Below, piece by piece: positions 8,686 to 17,874 of a stretch of 48,656 nucleotides of DNA. Positions within the stretch are counted from its first letter, which is position 1. Every line of letters starts with the position of its first letter. The position numbers and the translations under genes were made by a program. The notes below the pieces were generated by a model that was not told where the DNA came from, did not search any database, and worked only from the letters and a program-made list of their open reading frames with translations. Origin of the DNA: JABHGY01 sp964525185 (GTDB lineage Bacteria > Fidelibacterota > Marinisomatia > Marinisomatales > UBA1611); NCBI GenBank assembly GCA_964525185.1, contig CAZGFQ010000014.1, forward strand, positions 1 through 48,656. Direction: 5' to 3'.

Positions 8686-10977
8686 ATGGGACATCCAATC
8701 AGAGAATGGGTTATAGAAAAAACATTAAAACACCCTAAAAGGACAATTGTTGTTAGTTTGCTTCTAACAATAATGATGGCTTCAGGTGCACGATATTTTG
8801 TCATTGATGATGATATGATGAAAATGTTACCTAAAAATATGCCATCTAGAATTGCATGGGATAGTGTAATGGAAGAGTTTGGGAATACAGATATGGTATA
8901 TGTCACATTTGGCATTCGAGATGAAAAGGCCATAAATCCTAAAATGCTAACATCCTTGTGGGACTTTACGCGCGCATTAGAAGATATGCCCGAAGTGGAA
9001 AAAGTTACATCCATTACAACAACAGAGCGATTAGATAGCGAAGATGGATTTATGGAAGTAAGTGAGTTGCAATACACGCGTGACTTATATCCAGAAGAAG
9101 TAGAAGATATTCAAAACTATCTAAATAAAAATGAGAATATTAAAAAGCAACTTCTGAGCCGAAATGAAGATTATTTAAATGTTGTTATTCAACCTGTAAA
9201 AAAAGCTCCATTTGATGTATTAAGTAATAATATTAAAAATTTAGGAAATGAATTATTATCAGATTATGAAACACAATATGGTGGTGCAGCCTATATCACC
9301 GGTATGGTTCCGGGGTTAATTCGAGATGATGTAGCAATGTTAATGCGAGCAGGTATGTTAATTATGGTTTTGATTCTACTCGTGAATTTGAGAAGTATTG
9401 CGGGTGTAGGAATGGTTCTTATGACCATTGTATTGTCTCTCGTTTTTATGCTTGGATTTATGGGATGGGTCTATCGATTAACCGGATCTGAGAAATTTCT
9501 ATTCACGATGATGAATACATCGATGCCAATTATTCTACTAACAATTGCCAATTCTGATGGCGTTCATATGATTGCCAAATTTTTTAAAGAATTAAGGAAA
9601 AGAAGGAATACTCAAGAAGCTGTTCGTGTAGCGATGGATTCTTTATTAATACCCATCTTTTTAACAAGTATTACAACTGCTGCTGCATTTTTGGCTATGG
9701 TATTTGCCCCCATTGAGCAAATGATTGGATATGGTATTTCTATTTCGGCAGGAATTTTATGGGCTTGGATATTATCCTCCACCATGTTGCCTGCATTAAT
9801 TTCTCTTAAAAAGTGGAAAATGGATTCAAAAGCTGTAACGCATGCAAGCATTTTTGAAAATGGAATCGATATTCTTGCAAAACAAGTAGCGAAACATCCG
9901 AAATATATTTTAACTGCAGGACTCTTACTTGTTTCGATTGGAGGCTTTGGGGTTACCATGGTTGAAGTAGATGTAAACTTTAGTTCCTTTTTCAAAAAGG
10001 GAACAGAAATCAGAGATGGCATGGATTTCATGGAAGAAGAAATGTCCGGAACGATGGATGTTCGTGTTCGTGTTGAAGGGGATATGAAAGATCCAGAAAA
10101 TTTACAATCTTTGATAGAACTTCAAAATTATATGGAAGAAGAACCAAAAGTTGGTATGAGTTTTTCTATCGCAAATATGGTTCAGCAAATGCATAAAACA
10201 ATTATGGACGATGATCCGGATTATGAAACAATACCAGACACAAGGGGGAAGGTCAATAATTTGTTTACTATGTATTCCTTTTCAGGAGACCCAGATGCAT
10301 TCGAATCATTAGTCGACTATAATTATGAAGTTGGCTTGGTAACAGCATTGAGTAAAACATTAGGCACAAATGAAATCATTACATTTGTGAAAGGCATTGA
10401 ATCATACGTGAACGAATCATTTCCTGACGGATTTTCCGCTATGGTTACAGGAATGGCTGTTGTATTTAGGGATTTAGTTTTTCTCGTTGTTAAATCATCC
10501 TTAATCAGTATTATTGTTTCCATTTTTGTTATTGGAGGAATAGCAAGTTTATTTTTCAGGAGACTTCATTGGGGATTATTGGCTGTTGTTCCATTAACAG
10601 CTGCAGTCATTTTAAATTTTGGTTTTATGGGTATTTTCGATGTAAAGCTAAGCCACATTACTGCCATTCTTGCATCCATTATTATTGGTGTGGGTGTTGA
10701 TTTTGCCATTCATTATATTGCTCAATTCAGACGGTATTCACGTGATAAAAATAAATATGATAATTTAAGTCGAGAAGTTATTGATGATGTTGGATATCCA
10801 ATCATTTTAGATGCTGCATCAAATATGGGGTTTGGCGCGTTACTATTTTCTGCTTTTGTACCTATTCAATATATCGGTGGTTTAATGGTATTTGCTATGG
10901 TTTCAACATCCTTGGGTACATTAACAGTTTTAGCAGCTATGACTGAATTATTAAAGAAAAAAATTATAGAACAATAG
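8686..10977 (+). CDS. RND superfamily exporter, MMPL/HpnN-like (cassette 2)
   Basis: A 763-residue paralogue of the exporter at 4623, with the same duplicated layout: membrane segment near 20-38, periplasmic domain to about 215, five segments to about 370, second periplasmic domain from about 420 to 600, and five final segments. The membrane motifs are IANSDGVH and VGVDFAIH. They keep Asp and His but lack the Tyr beside Asp seen in the paralogue, so the proton relay may differ. The start directly follows the tetR stop; AGGAAGAGTC before it supplies the ribosome site. It is followed after 9 bp by a LolA-like gene and then an outer-membrane barrel, so a trans-envelope pathway is likely. Cargo unknown. 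Confidence 0.9.
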   Translation: MGHPIREWVIEKTLKHPKRTIVVSLLLTIMMASGARYFVIDDDMMKMLPKNMPSRIAWDSVMEEFGNTDMVYVTFGIRDEKAINPKMLTSLWDFTRALEDMPEVEKVTSITTTERLDSEDGFMEVSELQYTRDLYPEEVEDIQNYLNKNENIKKQLLSRNEDYLNVVIQPVKKAPFDVLSNNIKNLGNELLSDYETQYGGAAYITGMVPGLIRDDVAMLMRAGMLIMVLILLVNLRSIAGVGMVLMTIVLSLVFMLGFMGWVYRLTGSEKFLFTMMNTSMPIILLTIANSDGVHMIAKFFKELRKRRNTQEAVRVAMDSLLIPIFLTSITTAAAFLAMVFAPIEQMIGYGISISAGILWAWILSSTMLPALISLKKWKMDSKAVTHASIFENGIDILAKQVAKHPKYILTAGLLLVSIGGFGVTMVEVDVNFSSFFKKGTEIRDGMDFMEEEMSGTMDVRVRVEGDMKDPENLQSLIELQNYMEEEPKVGMSFSIANMVQQMHKTIMDDDPDYETIPDTRGKVNNLFTMYSFSGDPDAFESLVDYNYEVGLVTALSKTLGTNEIITFVKGIESYVNESFPDGFSAMVTGMAVVFRDLVFLVVKSSLISIIVSIFVIGGIASLFFRRLHWGLLAVVPLTAAVILNFGFMGIFDVKLSHITAILASIIIGVGVDFAIHYIAQFRRYSRDKNKYDNLSREVIDDVGYPIILDAASNMGFGALLFSAFVPIQYIGGLMVFAMVSTSLGTLTVLAAMTELLKKKIIEQ

Positions 10978-10986
10978 GAGGATTAT

Positions 10987-11736
10987 ATGAAAAAAATCAT
11001 TTTATTCATCAGTTTATGTACATTGGGAATGGGGCAATCAGGAGTTGAAATTGCGAAAATGGTAGACGACCGAGAAACGCCAAAAGATATGACATCATCT
11101 ACTACAATGGTGTTAACGAATAAAAAAGGGAAAACAAGAACAGCTAAAATATTTTCAAAGAGTATTGATAATAATAAAAAGCAAATTATGTGGTTTTTAT
11201 CTCCAAAGGATGACAAAGGTGTTGCCTTTTTAAAAATTGAACATGATGATAAAGATGATGAAATGCGTATGTGGCTTCCCGCATTTAAAAAAATTCGTCG
11301 TATTTCATCAAAGAAAAAAGGCGATTCTTTTATGGGGTCTGACTTGAGTTATGAAGATATGTCTAGCAGAGAAATAAATGAAAATACATTTACACGATTG
11401 GATGATGAATTCGTAGAAGGTGTTGATTGTTATGTTATTGAAGCAGTACCAGACAGAGAGTTAAAATCATCTTATTCAAAACATAAAACATGGGTTGATA
11501 AAAAATTAAATATGGCAGTAAAAGAAGAATCGTATGATAGATTAGGAAACTTAAAAAAAATTAAATCATTCAAAAATGCACTTGTTGGAAAATACAGAGT
11601 GATGGCTGGCATTTTTGTAAAAGATGTACAAAATAATCATACAACAAATATTACTTTTGATGATTTGAAATTGGATACAGGAATTAAAGCAAATTTATTT
11701 CATGAGAAAAATTTAAAGCGGTTACCGCGGAATTAA
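10987..11736 (+). CDS. LolA-like periplasmic protein (PF17131 type; cassette 2)
   Basis: A 249-residue protein with a cleavable signal peptide (MKKIILFISLCTLGMGQ) and the clear PF17131 signature: LPAFKKIRRISS, then SFMGSDLSYEDM at about 115-128. The family shares the LolA/LolB fold and usually travels with RND exporters of the COG1033 type. AGGAGG at 10977-10982 is an excellent ribosome binding site 4-5 nt before the ATG. It is third in the tetR-RND-lolA-like-barrel operon. It differs clearly in sequence from the cassette 1 copy, so the two systems probably serve different cargo. Confidence 0.87.
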   Translation: MKKIILFISLCTLGMGQSGVEIAKMVDDRETPKDMTSSTTMVLTNKKGKTRTAKIFSKSIDNNKKQIMWFLSPKDDKGVAFLKIEHDDKDDEMRMWLPAFKKIRRISSKKKGDSFMGSDLSYEDMSSREINENTFTRLDDEFVEGVDCYVIEAVPDRELKSSYSKHKTWVDKKLNMAVKEESYDRLGNLKKIKSFKNALVGKYRVMAGIFVKDVQNNHTTNITFDDLKLDTGIKANLFHEKNLKRLPRN

Positions 11737-11754
11737 TATTTAGTAGGGGAAAGA

Positions 11755-13011
11755 GTGAAAAAAATATTTCTATTCATCTTGGTTTTTACCAATTCTATTT
11801 TAATGGGTCAATTCACCTATTCAGGAAATGTTCATCCATTAAAAATGATTCGAACAACAGATCAGTCCGAAATAAATCTTCCATTTCGATTAGCAACTGT
11901 ACAGGCAAACTTTACATTTGGCGCATTTGATTTAGTAACAAATTCTGCCATTGAGTATAGGTGGGATGGCGATTTAAGTACAAATGTAAGAGAGGCTTAT
12001 GTGGCTTATTTCCCTGATTGGGGAGAAGTCAAATTGGGTAAACAAATTCATGCTTGGGGAATGGTGGATGGAAATAACCCCACGGATAATTTAAATGCGT
12101 ATGATTATTATTTTATGTTTATGCCTGGAGCAGATCGAAAACTTGGTTCGAATTCAGCATCAGTCAATATGGTTTGGGGTGATTACCAATTTGAAACAGT
12201 AATTATTCCAGAACATACACCAAATAGACTTACCTTCGGGGAAGATGATTTTCCGATTCAACCACCCATGGATGAACCGGAATCATATGTAACAATAGAA
12301 AATCCATTAGAGATTGGGATAAGATTACGTGGATCATTCACATTGGCAGATGTAGGTTTATCTTATTTTAAAGGTCACGACCGATCGTTCAGTATGCTCG
12401 GGTATTTACCAACGATTCCTAATCTCTATTTTGGGTTTCGCGAAACGGAAGTGTATGGTGCGAATTTTGTAACGTTTTTAGGTGATTTTACAATTCGGGG
12501 CGAAAGTGGTTATTTCGTAACTGAGAATAAAACGAGTGGCGACTGGAGTAAAATAGAAACTAAAGCAGAATACATTCAGTATGTTTTTCAAGGTGAAATG
12601 ACCGGTCCTTATGATATAGCATTAAATGCACAATATATTGGAAGTAAAATCTTGAATGTGGAAGGACAGACTTTAACAATGAATCCAGCCATGACGTTTT
12701 TGGATTTAACAGAAGATACATTTGTACCGGGAATGGGAACACCTTTTGCCATGTTTGCAGAAAATGGATTAAGTATTTCTGCAACCGGTTGGATGTTTGA
12801 CGATCGATTAGAATTAAGTGTAAACTCTTTTATGAATTTGGATGAAAATGGCACTATGCTTGGTGCACGTGCATTTTATTCTCCATCAGAAAGTTGGGGA
12901 ATTGTAGCCCAATTAAGCCAATTTATTGGGGATGAAGAAAATCCGGATAATCCATTCACAAAATTAGAAGAATTCTCTCACGTACAAATTGGATTTAAAT
13001 ATAGTTTTTAA
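11755..13011 (+). CDS. Outer-membrane beta-barrel protein, DUF1302-like
   Basis: A 418-residue secreted protein with a signal peptide (VKKIFLFILVFTNSILMGQ) followed by alternating aromatic beta strands and a C-terminal Phe (IGFKYSF), the usual signal for insertion by the Bam complex. The stretch GKQIHAWGMVDGNNPTD near 97 resembles DUF1302-type barrels, which in other Gram-negatives are found with LolA-like DUF1329 proteins and MMPL exporters. The start is GTG at 11755 with AGGGGAAAG just before it. It is the last gene of the tetR operon and overlaps the convergent MFS gene by 4 bp. It could be the outer-membrane exit or receptor of the pathway; that role is inferred. Confidence 0.75.
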   Translation: MKKIFLFILVFTNSILMGQFTYSGNVHPLKMIRTTDQSEINLPFRLATVQANFTFGAFDLVTNSAIEYRWDGDLSTNVREAYVAYFPDWGEVKLGKQIHAWGMVDGNNPTDNLNAYDYYFMFMPGADRKLGSNSASVNMVWGDYQFETVIIPEHTPNRLTFGEDDFPIQPPMDEPESYVTIENPLEIGIRLRGSFTLADVGLSYFKGHDRSFSMLGYLPTIPNLYFGFRETEVYGANFVTFLGDFTIRGESGYFVTENKTSGDWSKIETKAEYIQYVFQGEMTGPYDIALNAQYIGSKILNVEGQTLTMNPAMTFLDLTEDTFVPGMGTPFAMFAENGLSISATGWMFDDRLELSVNSFMNLDENGTMLGARAFYSPSESWGIVAQLSQFIGDEENPDNPFTKLEEFSHVQIGFKYSF

Positions 13012-14309
13012 TTCTTCAATTTTGGTGGATGAGTGGCTGCCATCATGGCTGCTCCAATAAGACAAGCAATTCCAGCTATAATAAATGGCGTCATCCAAAC
13101 AATTGGCTCCCCGGATCCTTGAGCTGAATCTTTAAAAAAGCCTGCTAATTGTGGACCTGCAATTCCAGCAATTCCGTATGCTGTAAACATCCAACCATAA
13201 TTTGTTCCTAAATTTTTATTCCCAAAAAAGTCAGCTGTTGCAGCGGGGAATAATGCAAAGTTTCCGCCAAAGTTGAATCCAATAATGGATGCACCAATAA
13301 TAAATCCAGTTGCCATACCAAATGTAATAAAAATATGATACATCATAAGCATAATGAATCCTTGAATTACAGTCATATAAATGATGGCTGTTTTTCGTCC
13401 TAATTTATCAGAAATAATTCCCCAAGCAATGCGACCGAACCCATTAAAAATGGCATACCAAGCCATGGCCGTTCCTGTAATAATACCGGCATTTTTTATT
13501 CCATGGTAACTCAAGGCATCAATGCCAAATAATTTGATACAATAAATAACCATTAATCCGGATAAGGCAGAAAAAATAAAAACACCCCAAAGCATATAAA
13601 ATTGCGGCATTTTCAACATGTGGTGAGACGAAATTTCAGATGAAGATTGTTTAATTGTTTCCTGAGAAGGTTCCCATCCTTCGGGTTGATAACCATCTGG
13701 TGGATTTACCATAACAATGCTGCCCATTAATACTAATAGTGCAAATATAATTCCATAAATAACAAATGCACTTTGAACGCCAGGCAGACCAAATACATGT
13801 GTTGTATTGAGCAGGCCACCAAACCAAGATCCTGCAAGTTTAACCCAAATCGTTGCGCCAAATCCAAAACCAGCGACAGCTAAGCCAGTAATCATTCCTT
13901 TTTTATCTGGAAACCATTTAACACCTACTGCAATGGGAACGACGTAAGCAAGACCGATACCAGCACCGCCTATAATTCCGATAAAGAAAAATTGTGCCAA
14001 AAATGATTGTCCAAAAAAGCCCCCTAAAATATAACCGATCCCTAATAAGAGCCCCCCTGCTCGAGCAACAATCGTTGGACCTGATTTAGCTTGCCATCTT
14101 CCAGCCAAAACCATGACAATTGCAAATGTAGCTAATCCTGCAGAAAAGACCCAAGCTGTTTGCGTCGCAGAAAATTGATAAAGGCCTGATGGGTCAGTCA
14201 AAATTTTGGTAAAAACAGACCAAGCATAAATGGCACCGAGTGCAAGTTGAATCATGATTGCTCCAATGACTACGAACCATCGATTTGAAATTGAGTGTGT
14301 AGTATTCAT
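13008..14309 (-). CDS. MFS transporter, oxalate/formate antiporter (OFA) family
   Basis: A 433-residue inner-membrane protein with 12 hydrophobic segments and the OFA layout: RWFVVIGAIMIQLALGAIYA at the N-terminus, a W-SVF motif, a central cytosolic loop near 215-235 and GRIAWGIISDKLGRK (the MFS loop motif) near 285. OFA members exchange or import small carboxylates such as oxalate, formate, lactate or pyruvate; the actual substrate cannot be read here. It is transcribed alone, divergently from the Oar-like receptor gene. Its stop overlaps the stop of the convergent barrel gene by 4 bp and no terminator separates them. Confidence 0.87.
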   Translation of the reverse strand: MNTTHSISNRWFVVIGAIMIQLALGAIYAWSVFTKILTDPSGLYQFSATQTAWVFSAGLATFAIVMVLAGRWQAKSGPTIVARAGGLLLGIGYILGGFFGQSFLAQFFFIGIIGGAGIGLAYVVPIAVGVKWFPDKKGMITGLAVAGFGFGATIWVKLAGSWFGGLLNTTHVFGLPGVQSAFVIYGIIFALLVLMGSIVMVNPPDGYQPEGWEPSQETIKQSSSEISSHHMLKMPQFYMLWGVFIFSALSGLMVIYCIKLFGIDALSYHGIKNAGIITGTAMAWYAIFNGFGRIAWGIISDKLGRKTAIIYMTVIQGFIMLMMYHIFITFGMATGFIIGASIIGFNFGGNFALFPAATADFFGNKNLGTNYGWMFTAYGIAGIAGPQLAGFFKDSAQGSGEPIVWMTPFIIAGIACLIGAAMMAATHPPKLKN

Positions 14310-14542
14310 TATTATCTCCTGAAAATTTGATTTAGTATGTGTGTGAAATATAAGCGGATAACTGTATCCTAAATTACGAACAAATTGATTATTTTGGATG
14401 ATTAAATCTTAAATAAACGCATATTTGTATTTATATAATATGTGTTTTAGTATTATCTCGTATGTATTAAAATCCGAAGCTTAAAAACTTATCTATTGAC
14501 GAGATAAGTCCTAATTATAATAAATAAACAAGGAACTAGAAC
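14310..14542. promoter_or_regulatory. Divergent promoter region with TTATCT dyads
   Basis: This 233-bp gap serves the MFS gene (left) and the Oar-like receptor (right). ACTTATCT (14487-14494) and AGATAAGT (14502-14509) form a perfect 8-bp dyad. TTATCTCGT at 14453-14461 is also an exact inverse of ACGAGATAA at 14499-14507, so one right arm can pair with two left half-sites 34 bp apart. TTGACG (14496-14501) and TATAAT (14516-14521) lie next to it but are only 14 nt apart. AAGGAA before 14543 is the receptor's ribosome site. An operator with two or three half-sites is plausible; the regulator is unknown. Confidence 0.4.
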
Positions 14543-17500
14543 ATGAATACTCATAAAAGATCATTTGGATTAATATTATCCATTGCGCTTTTTAGTGTCT
14601 CTCTTCTCATGGGTCAAGGTGTGACCACTGCTGGTTTAAGCGGTTCTATTACAGATATGGATGGGAATGCATTAGCTGGTGCAAATGTGGTTGCTGTGTA
14701 TACTCCAACTGGTGCTCAATATGGTGCTGCAACACGTACAAGCGGTGCATATACTATATTGAATATGAAGGTTGGTGGACCATACACAATCAAAGTGGAC
14801 TACATTGGCTACAAGAGTCAATCTGTTGACAATGTATCCCTCAGCTTAGGTGCTACTGAAAGAATGAGCTTTCAGTTATCTCAAGAAGCTATTTCCATGG
14901 CTGGTGTTGAAGTAACAGCAGAAATGGATGATGTTATGAATGGCGACCGAACCGGTGCAGCAACTTTTATTAGTGCTGAACAAGTGGTTGAAATGCCTTC
15001 CATTAAACGAAGCACAAGAGATTTAACACGTATGGACCCAAGAAGTGATGGTAACTTCAGTTTCGGTGGACGTAACTGGCTTTACAATAATATTTCTCTC
15101 GATGGTTCCTATTTCAATAACCCTTTTGGATTAGATGATCCAGCTCCCGGTGGACAAACAAATGCTGAACCCGTTTCATTTGATGCGGTAGAACAGGTGC
15201 AAGTATCTGTTGCTCCTTTTGATGTTCGCGAAGGTGGTTTCACTGGTGCAGGGATTAATACTGTTACAAAAAGTGGTACAAACACATTAACAGCTTCTGC
15301 GTATACTTATACAAGGAATGAATCTTTTGTAGGTAACTCAGTTGCAGGAAGTGATGTTGCTGCAAACCCAGAATTATCATTTAACCAAAGTGGTGTTTCA
15401 GTGGGTGGTCCATTAGTGAAAGATAAAGTCTTTTTCTTTGCAAATTATGAAATGGAACGTCGTTCAGATCCCGCTTCTAACTTTGTCGCTGATAGAGATG
15501 GTAATGTTGAATTTGGTGAATCAAGAGTAACAGCCGAAGATATGGATGCTATTTCTGCTCGTATGAAAGATGTATATGATTATGATACGGGTGCATATGA
15601 AGGGTATAACCACGAAACAAATAATGACAAAATGTTGTTAAAACTTGACGTAAACATAAATGCAAATCATAATGCAAGTTTTCGTTATAGTCGTTTAGAT
15701 GCGAATCGTGACTTACCTCCCCATTTTGTAGCATTAAGCTATAATAATACAGGTCGTGGCCCCAATAGCTCTAGCCTTCCATTTGAAAATAGTGGATATA
15801 AAATCAACAATGTACTTGATTCCTATGCTGGTGAATTAAATAGTACATTTGGTGGAAATATCGCAAACCGCTTTTTCTTTAGCATGAATAAATTTCGTGA
15901 TTGGAGAACTCCAAAAAGTGAAGATTTTCCTACAATCCAAATTGGTAAAGAAGGTATAGCTTATGCTACACTTGGACATGAACCTTTTTCAATCCATAAT
16001 ATCCTCGATCAAGATGTATTGCAAGTAACAAACAATCTCTCCTTCTTTAGCGGAGATCATGTTTTTACAGCAGGTGTGAATTATGAAAATTTCAAATTTT
16101 TCAATTCATTTAACATTTTTAGAAATTTCTATTTTGGACTTGGATTTACTACAGGGTTAACAACTTTTGATTCGGTTGATGACTTTATGGCAGCAACGGA
16201 CCCAACTGTAGTTGATTCTCTCGGTAATCCAACTAAAGTAGATTTTCGTGCATTTAATGGATCGGGTGATTTTAAAGGCGAATTAATTGATGTGTCTCAA
16301 ATGGCTTTCTATGGTCAAGATGAATGGGCAGTGAATGATAATTTTAATCTTATTTATGGATTAAGAGTGGATATTCCTGTTTATAATACACAACCTGTAG
16401 AAAACCCATATTCAACAGGATTATCCTTATTGGATGAGAATGGTAAAGCTGAAGTAGTAGATCAAGCAAAATTGCCTGATTCTAAACCACTTTATTCTCC
16501 ACGTTTTGGTTTTAACTGGGATGTAAAAGGGGATCGCTCCATGCAAGTACGTGGTGGGAGTGGTATCTTTACAGGTCGTTTACCATTTGTTTGGATTGGT
16601 AATGTGATTTCTAATCCTGGTTCAAATCCAAATCTTCCTGGTGATGATCCAACCGTTACTGATGACGGTGTTGATCGACCAGAAGGTGAGGGTATTCAAT
16701 CTACATTGCAACCATCATTCGATTTAAATGCAATGGTAGATGATTTTGAATGGCCACAAATCTGGACTACAAACTTTGCACTAGATATGGCACTGCCAAA
16801 TAACATGGTTGGAACATTTGAAATGGTGTACGGGAAAGATTTAAACGCAATCTACATGCGTAATGCTGATTTGATTGCTCCCATTAGTACATTAAGTGAT
16901 GGTCGTCCATACTATGGTGGTTGGGGTAACAATGAATTAAATGCTATGTGGCCTGGTGAAGGTGCTGGAGCATATGTCATTGATAATACCGAAGATCAAA
17001 ATGGTTATAATTTGACCTTAACAGCTCAATTACGTAAAAGCTTTAGTAATGGGTTTGATGTGAGTGCAGCTTATACTTATTTAGATGCACAAAATAATCT
17101 TAAATCAACTGAGATTGCTTCATTGTTATGGCAAGGTCAACCTGTTCAAGGTGATCCAAATAACCCAACATTGGCTCCATCTGAATTTGGTAACCGTCAT
17201 CGTATCATTGCGACAGCGAATTACCGTCTGAACTGGAATGATAATATGTCTACTAACTTTGGTCTTTTCTTTGAAATGGCTGAAGGAAACAGATATACAT
17301 ATTCCGGCGGAAACCGTTATTCTCATGTTTATTCAAATGATTTAAACGGTGATGGATATTCAAACGATTTAATTTACATCCCAACAGATGCAAATGATAT
17401 CGTATTAGCTGACCCAACAGAATGGGATGCATTAAATGCTTTTATTGAGCAAGATCCTTACTTGAGTCAAAACCGTGGACAAATTGCTGAACGAAATGGT

Positions 17501-17794
17501 TTAGTAAACCCATGGTTTAGTAATGTTGATTTAAAACTCCTAAACGAATTCAATACAAGTGCTGGAAAATTCCAGTTGAGTTTTGATGTGTTAAACTTTG
17601 GTAATCTCATTAATGATGGATGGGGTGTTAGACAAGTTGCTGATCAATCAGCCTTAGCACCTTTATCTGTTACTGAAATTAGTGAAGATGGAGTACCAAC
17701 TTTTGACTTCAATGGTGCAGAATCAACCTTTATTAATGACGCGAGTGTTTTCTCACGTTGGCAATTACAGATTGGATTAAGATACATTTTTTAA
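14543..17794 (+). CDS. Oar-like TonB-dependent outer-membrane receptor
   Basis: A 1083-residue outer-membrane protein with signal peptide (to about residue 25), a carboxypeptidase regulatory-like beta domain at about 30-115 (GSITDMDGNALAGANV...YTI...GYKSQ), a plug domain at about 130-245 and a large beta barrel that ends in IGLRYIF with a terminal Phe. This is the Oar/SusC-like architecture that takes up peptides, glycans or other large ligands using TonB energy. No SusD partner lies beside it, which favours the Oar type. AAGGAACTAG precedes the ATG. It is transcribed alone and ends in a very strong terminator. The ligand is not predictable from sequence. Confidence 0.9.
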   Translation: MNTHKRSFGLILSIALFSVSLLMGQGVTTAGLSGSITDMDGNALAGANVVAVYTPTGAQYGAATRTSGAYTILNMKVGGPYTIKVDYIGYKSQSVDNVSLSLGATERMSFQLSQEAISMAGVEVTAEMDDVMNGDRTGAATFISAEQVVEMPSIKRSTRDLTRMDPRSDGNFSFGGRNWLYNNISLDGSYFNNPFGLDDPAPGGQTNAEPVSFDAVEQVQVSVAPFDVREGGFTGAGINTVTKSGTNTLTASAYTYTRNESFVGNSVAGSDVAANPELSFNQSGVSVGGPLVKDKVFFFANYEMERRSDPASNFVADRDGNVEFGESRVTAEDMDAISARMKDVYDYDTGAYEGYNHETNNDKMLLKLDVNINANHNASFRYSRLDANRDLPPHFVALSYNNTGRGPNSSSLPFENSGYKINNVLDSYAGELNSTFGGNIANRFFFSMNKFRDWRTPKSEDFPTIQIGKEGIAYATLGHEPFSIHNILDQDVLQVTNNLSFFSGDHVFTAGVNYENFKFFNSFNIFRNFYFGLGFTTGLTTFDSVDDFMAATDPTVVDSLGNPTKVDFRAFNGSGDFKGELIDVSQMAFYGQDEWAVNDNFNLIYGLRVDIPVYNTQPVENPYSTGLSLLDENGKAEVVDQAKLPDSKPLYSPRFGFNWDVKGDRSMQVRGGSGIFTGRLPFVWIGNVISNPGSNPNLPGDDPTVTDDGVDRPEGEGIQSTLQPSFDLNAMVDDFEWPQIWTTNFALDMALPNNMVGTFEMVYGKDLNAIYMRNADLIAPISTLSDGRPYYGGWGNNELNAMWPGEGAGAYVIDNTEDQNGYNLTLTAQLRKSFSNGFDVSAAYTYLDAQNNLKSTEIASLLWQGQPVQGDPNNPTLAPSEFGNRHRIIATANYRLNWNDNMSTNFGLFFEMAEGNRYTYSGGNRYSHVYSNDLNGDGYSNDLIYIPTDANDIVLADPTEWDALNAFIEQDPYLSQNRGQIAERNGLVNPWFSNVDLKLLNEFNTSAGKFQLSFDVLNFGNLINDGWGVRQVADQSALAPLSVTEISEDGVPTFDFNGAESTFINDASVFSRWQLQIGLRYIF

Positions 17795-17815
17795 TCTAAA
17801 ATCTATATCTGATTA

Positions 17816-17858
17816 ATCTAGAAAAAGGGAAGATCGATGATTCGATCTTCCCTTTTTC
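17816..17858 (+). terminator. Strong Rho-independent terminator of the receptor gene
   Basis: A perfect 17-bp stem (17821-17837 with 17842-17858) closes a 4-nt TGAT loop; the core is GGGAAGATCGA and the outer arms are A5 and T5. It begins 26 bp after the receptor stop and ends 16 bp before the adenosylhomocysteinase ATG, so that gene probably needs a promoter within or beyond it. Its lead ATCTAGAAAAAGGG is identical to that of the terminator at 2514. Confidence 0.9.
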
Positions 17859-17874
17859 ATTCTAAGGAATAAAC

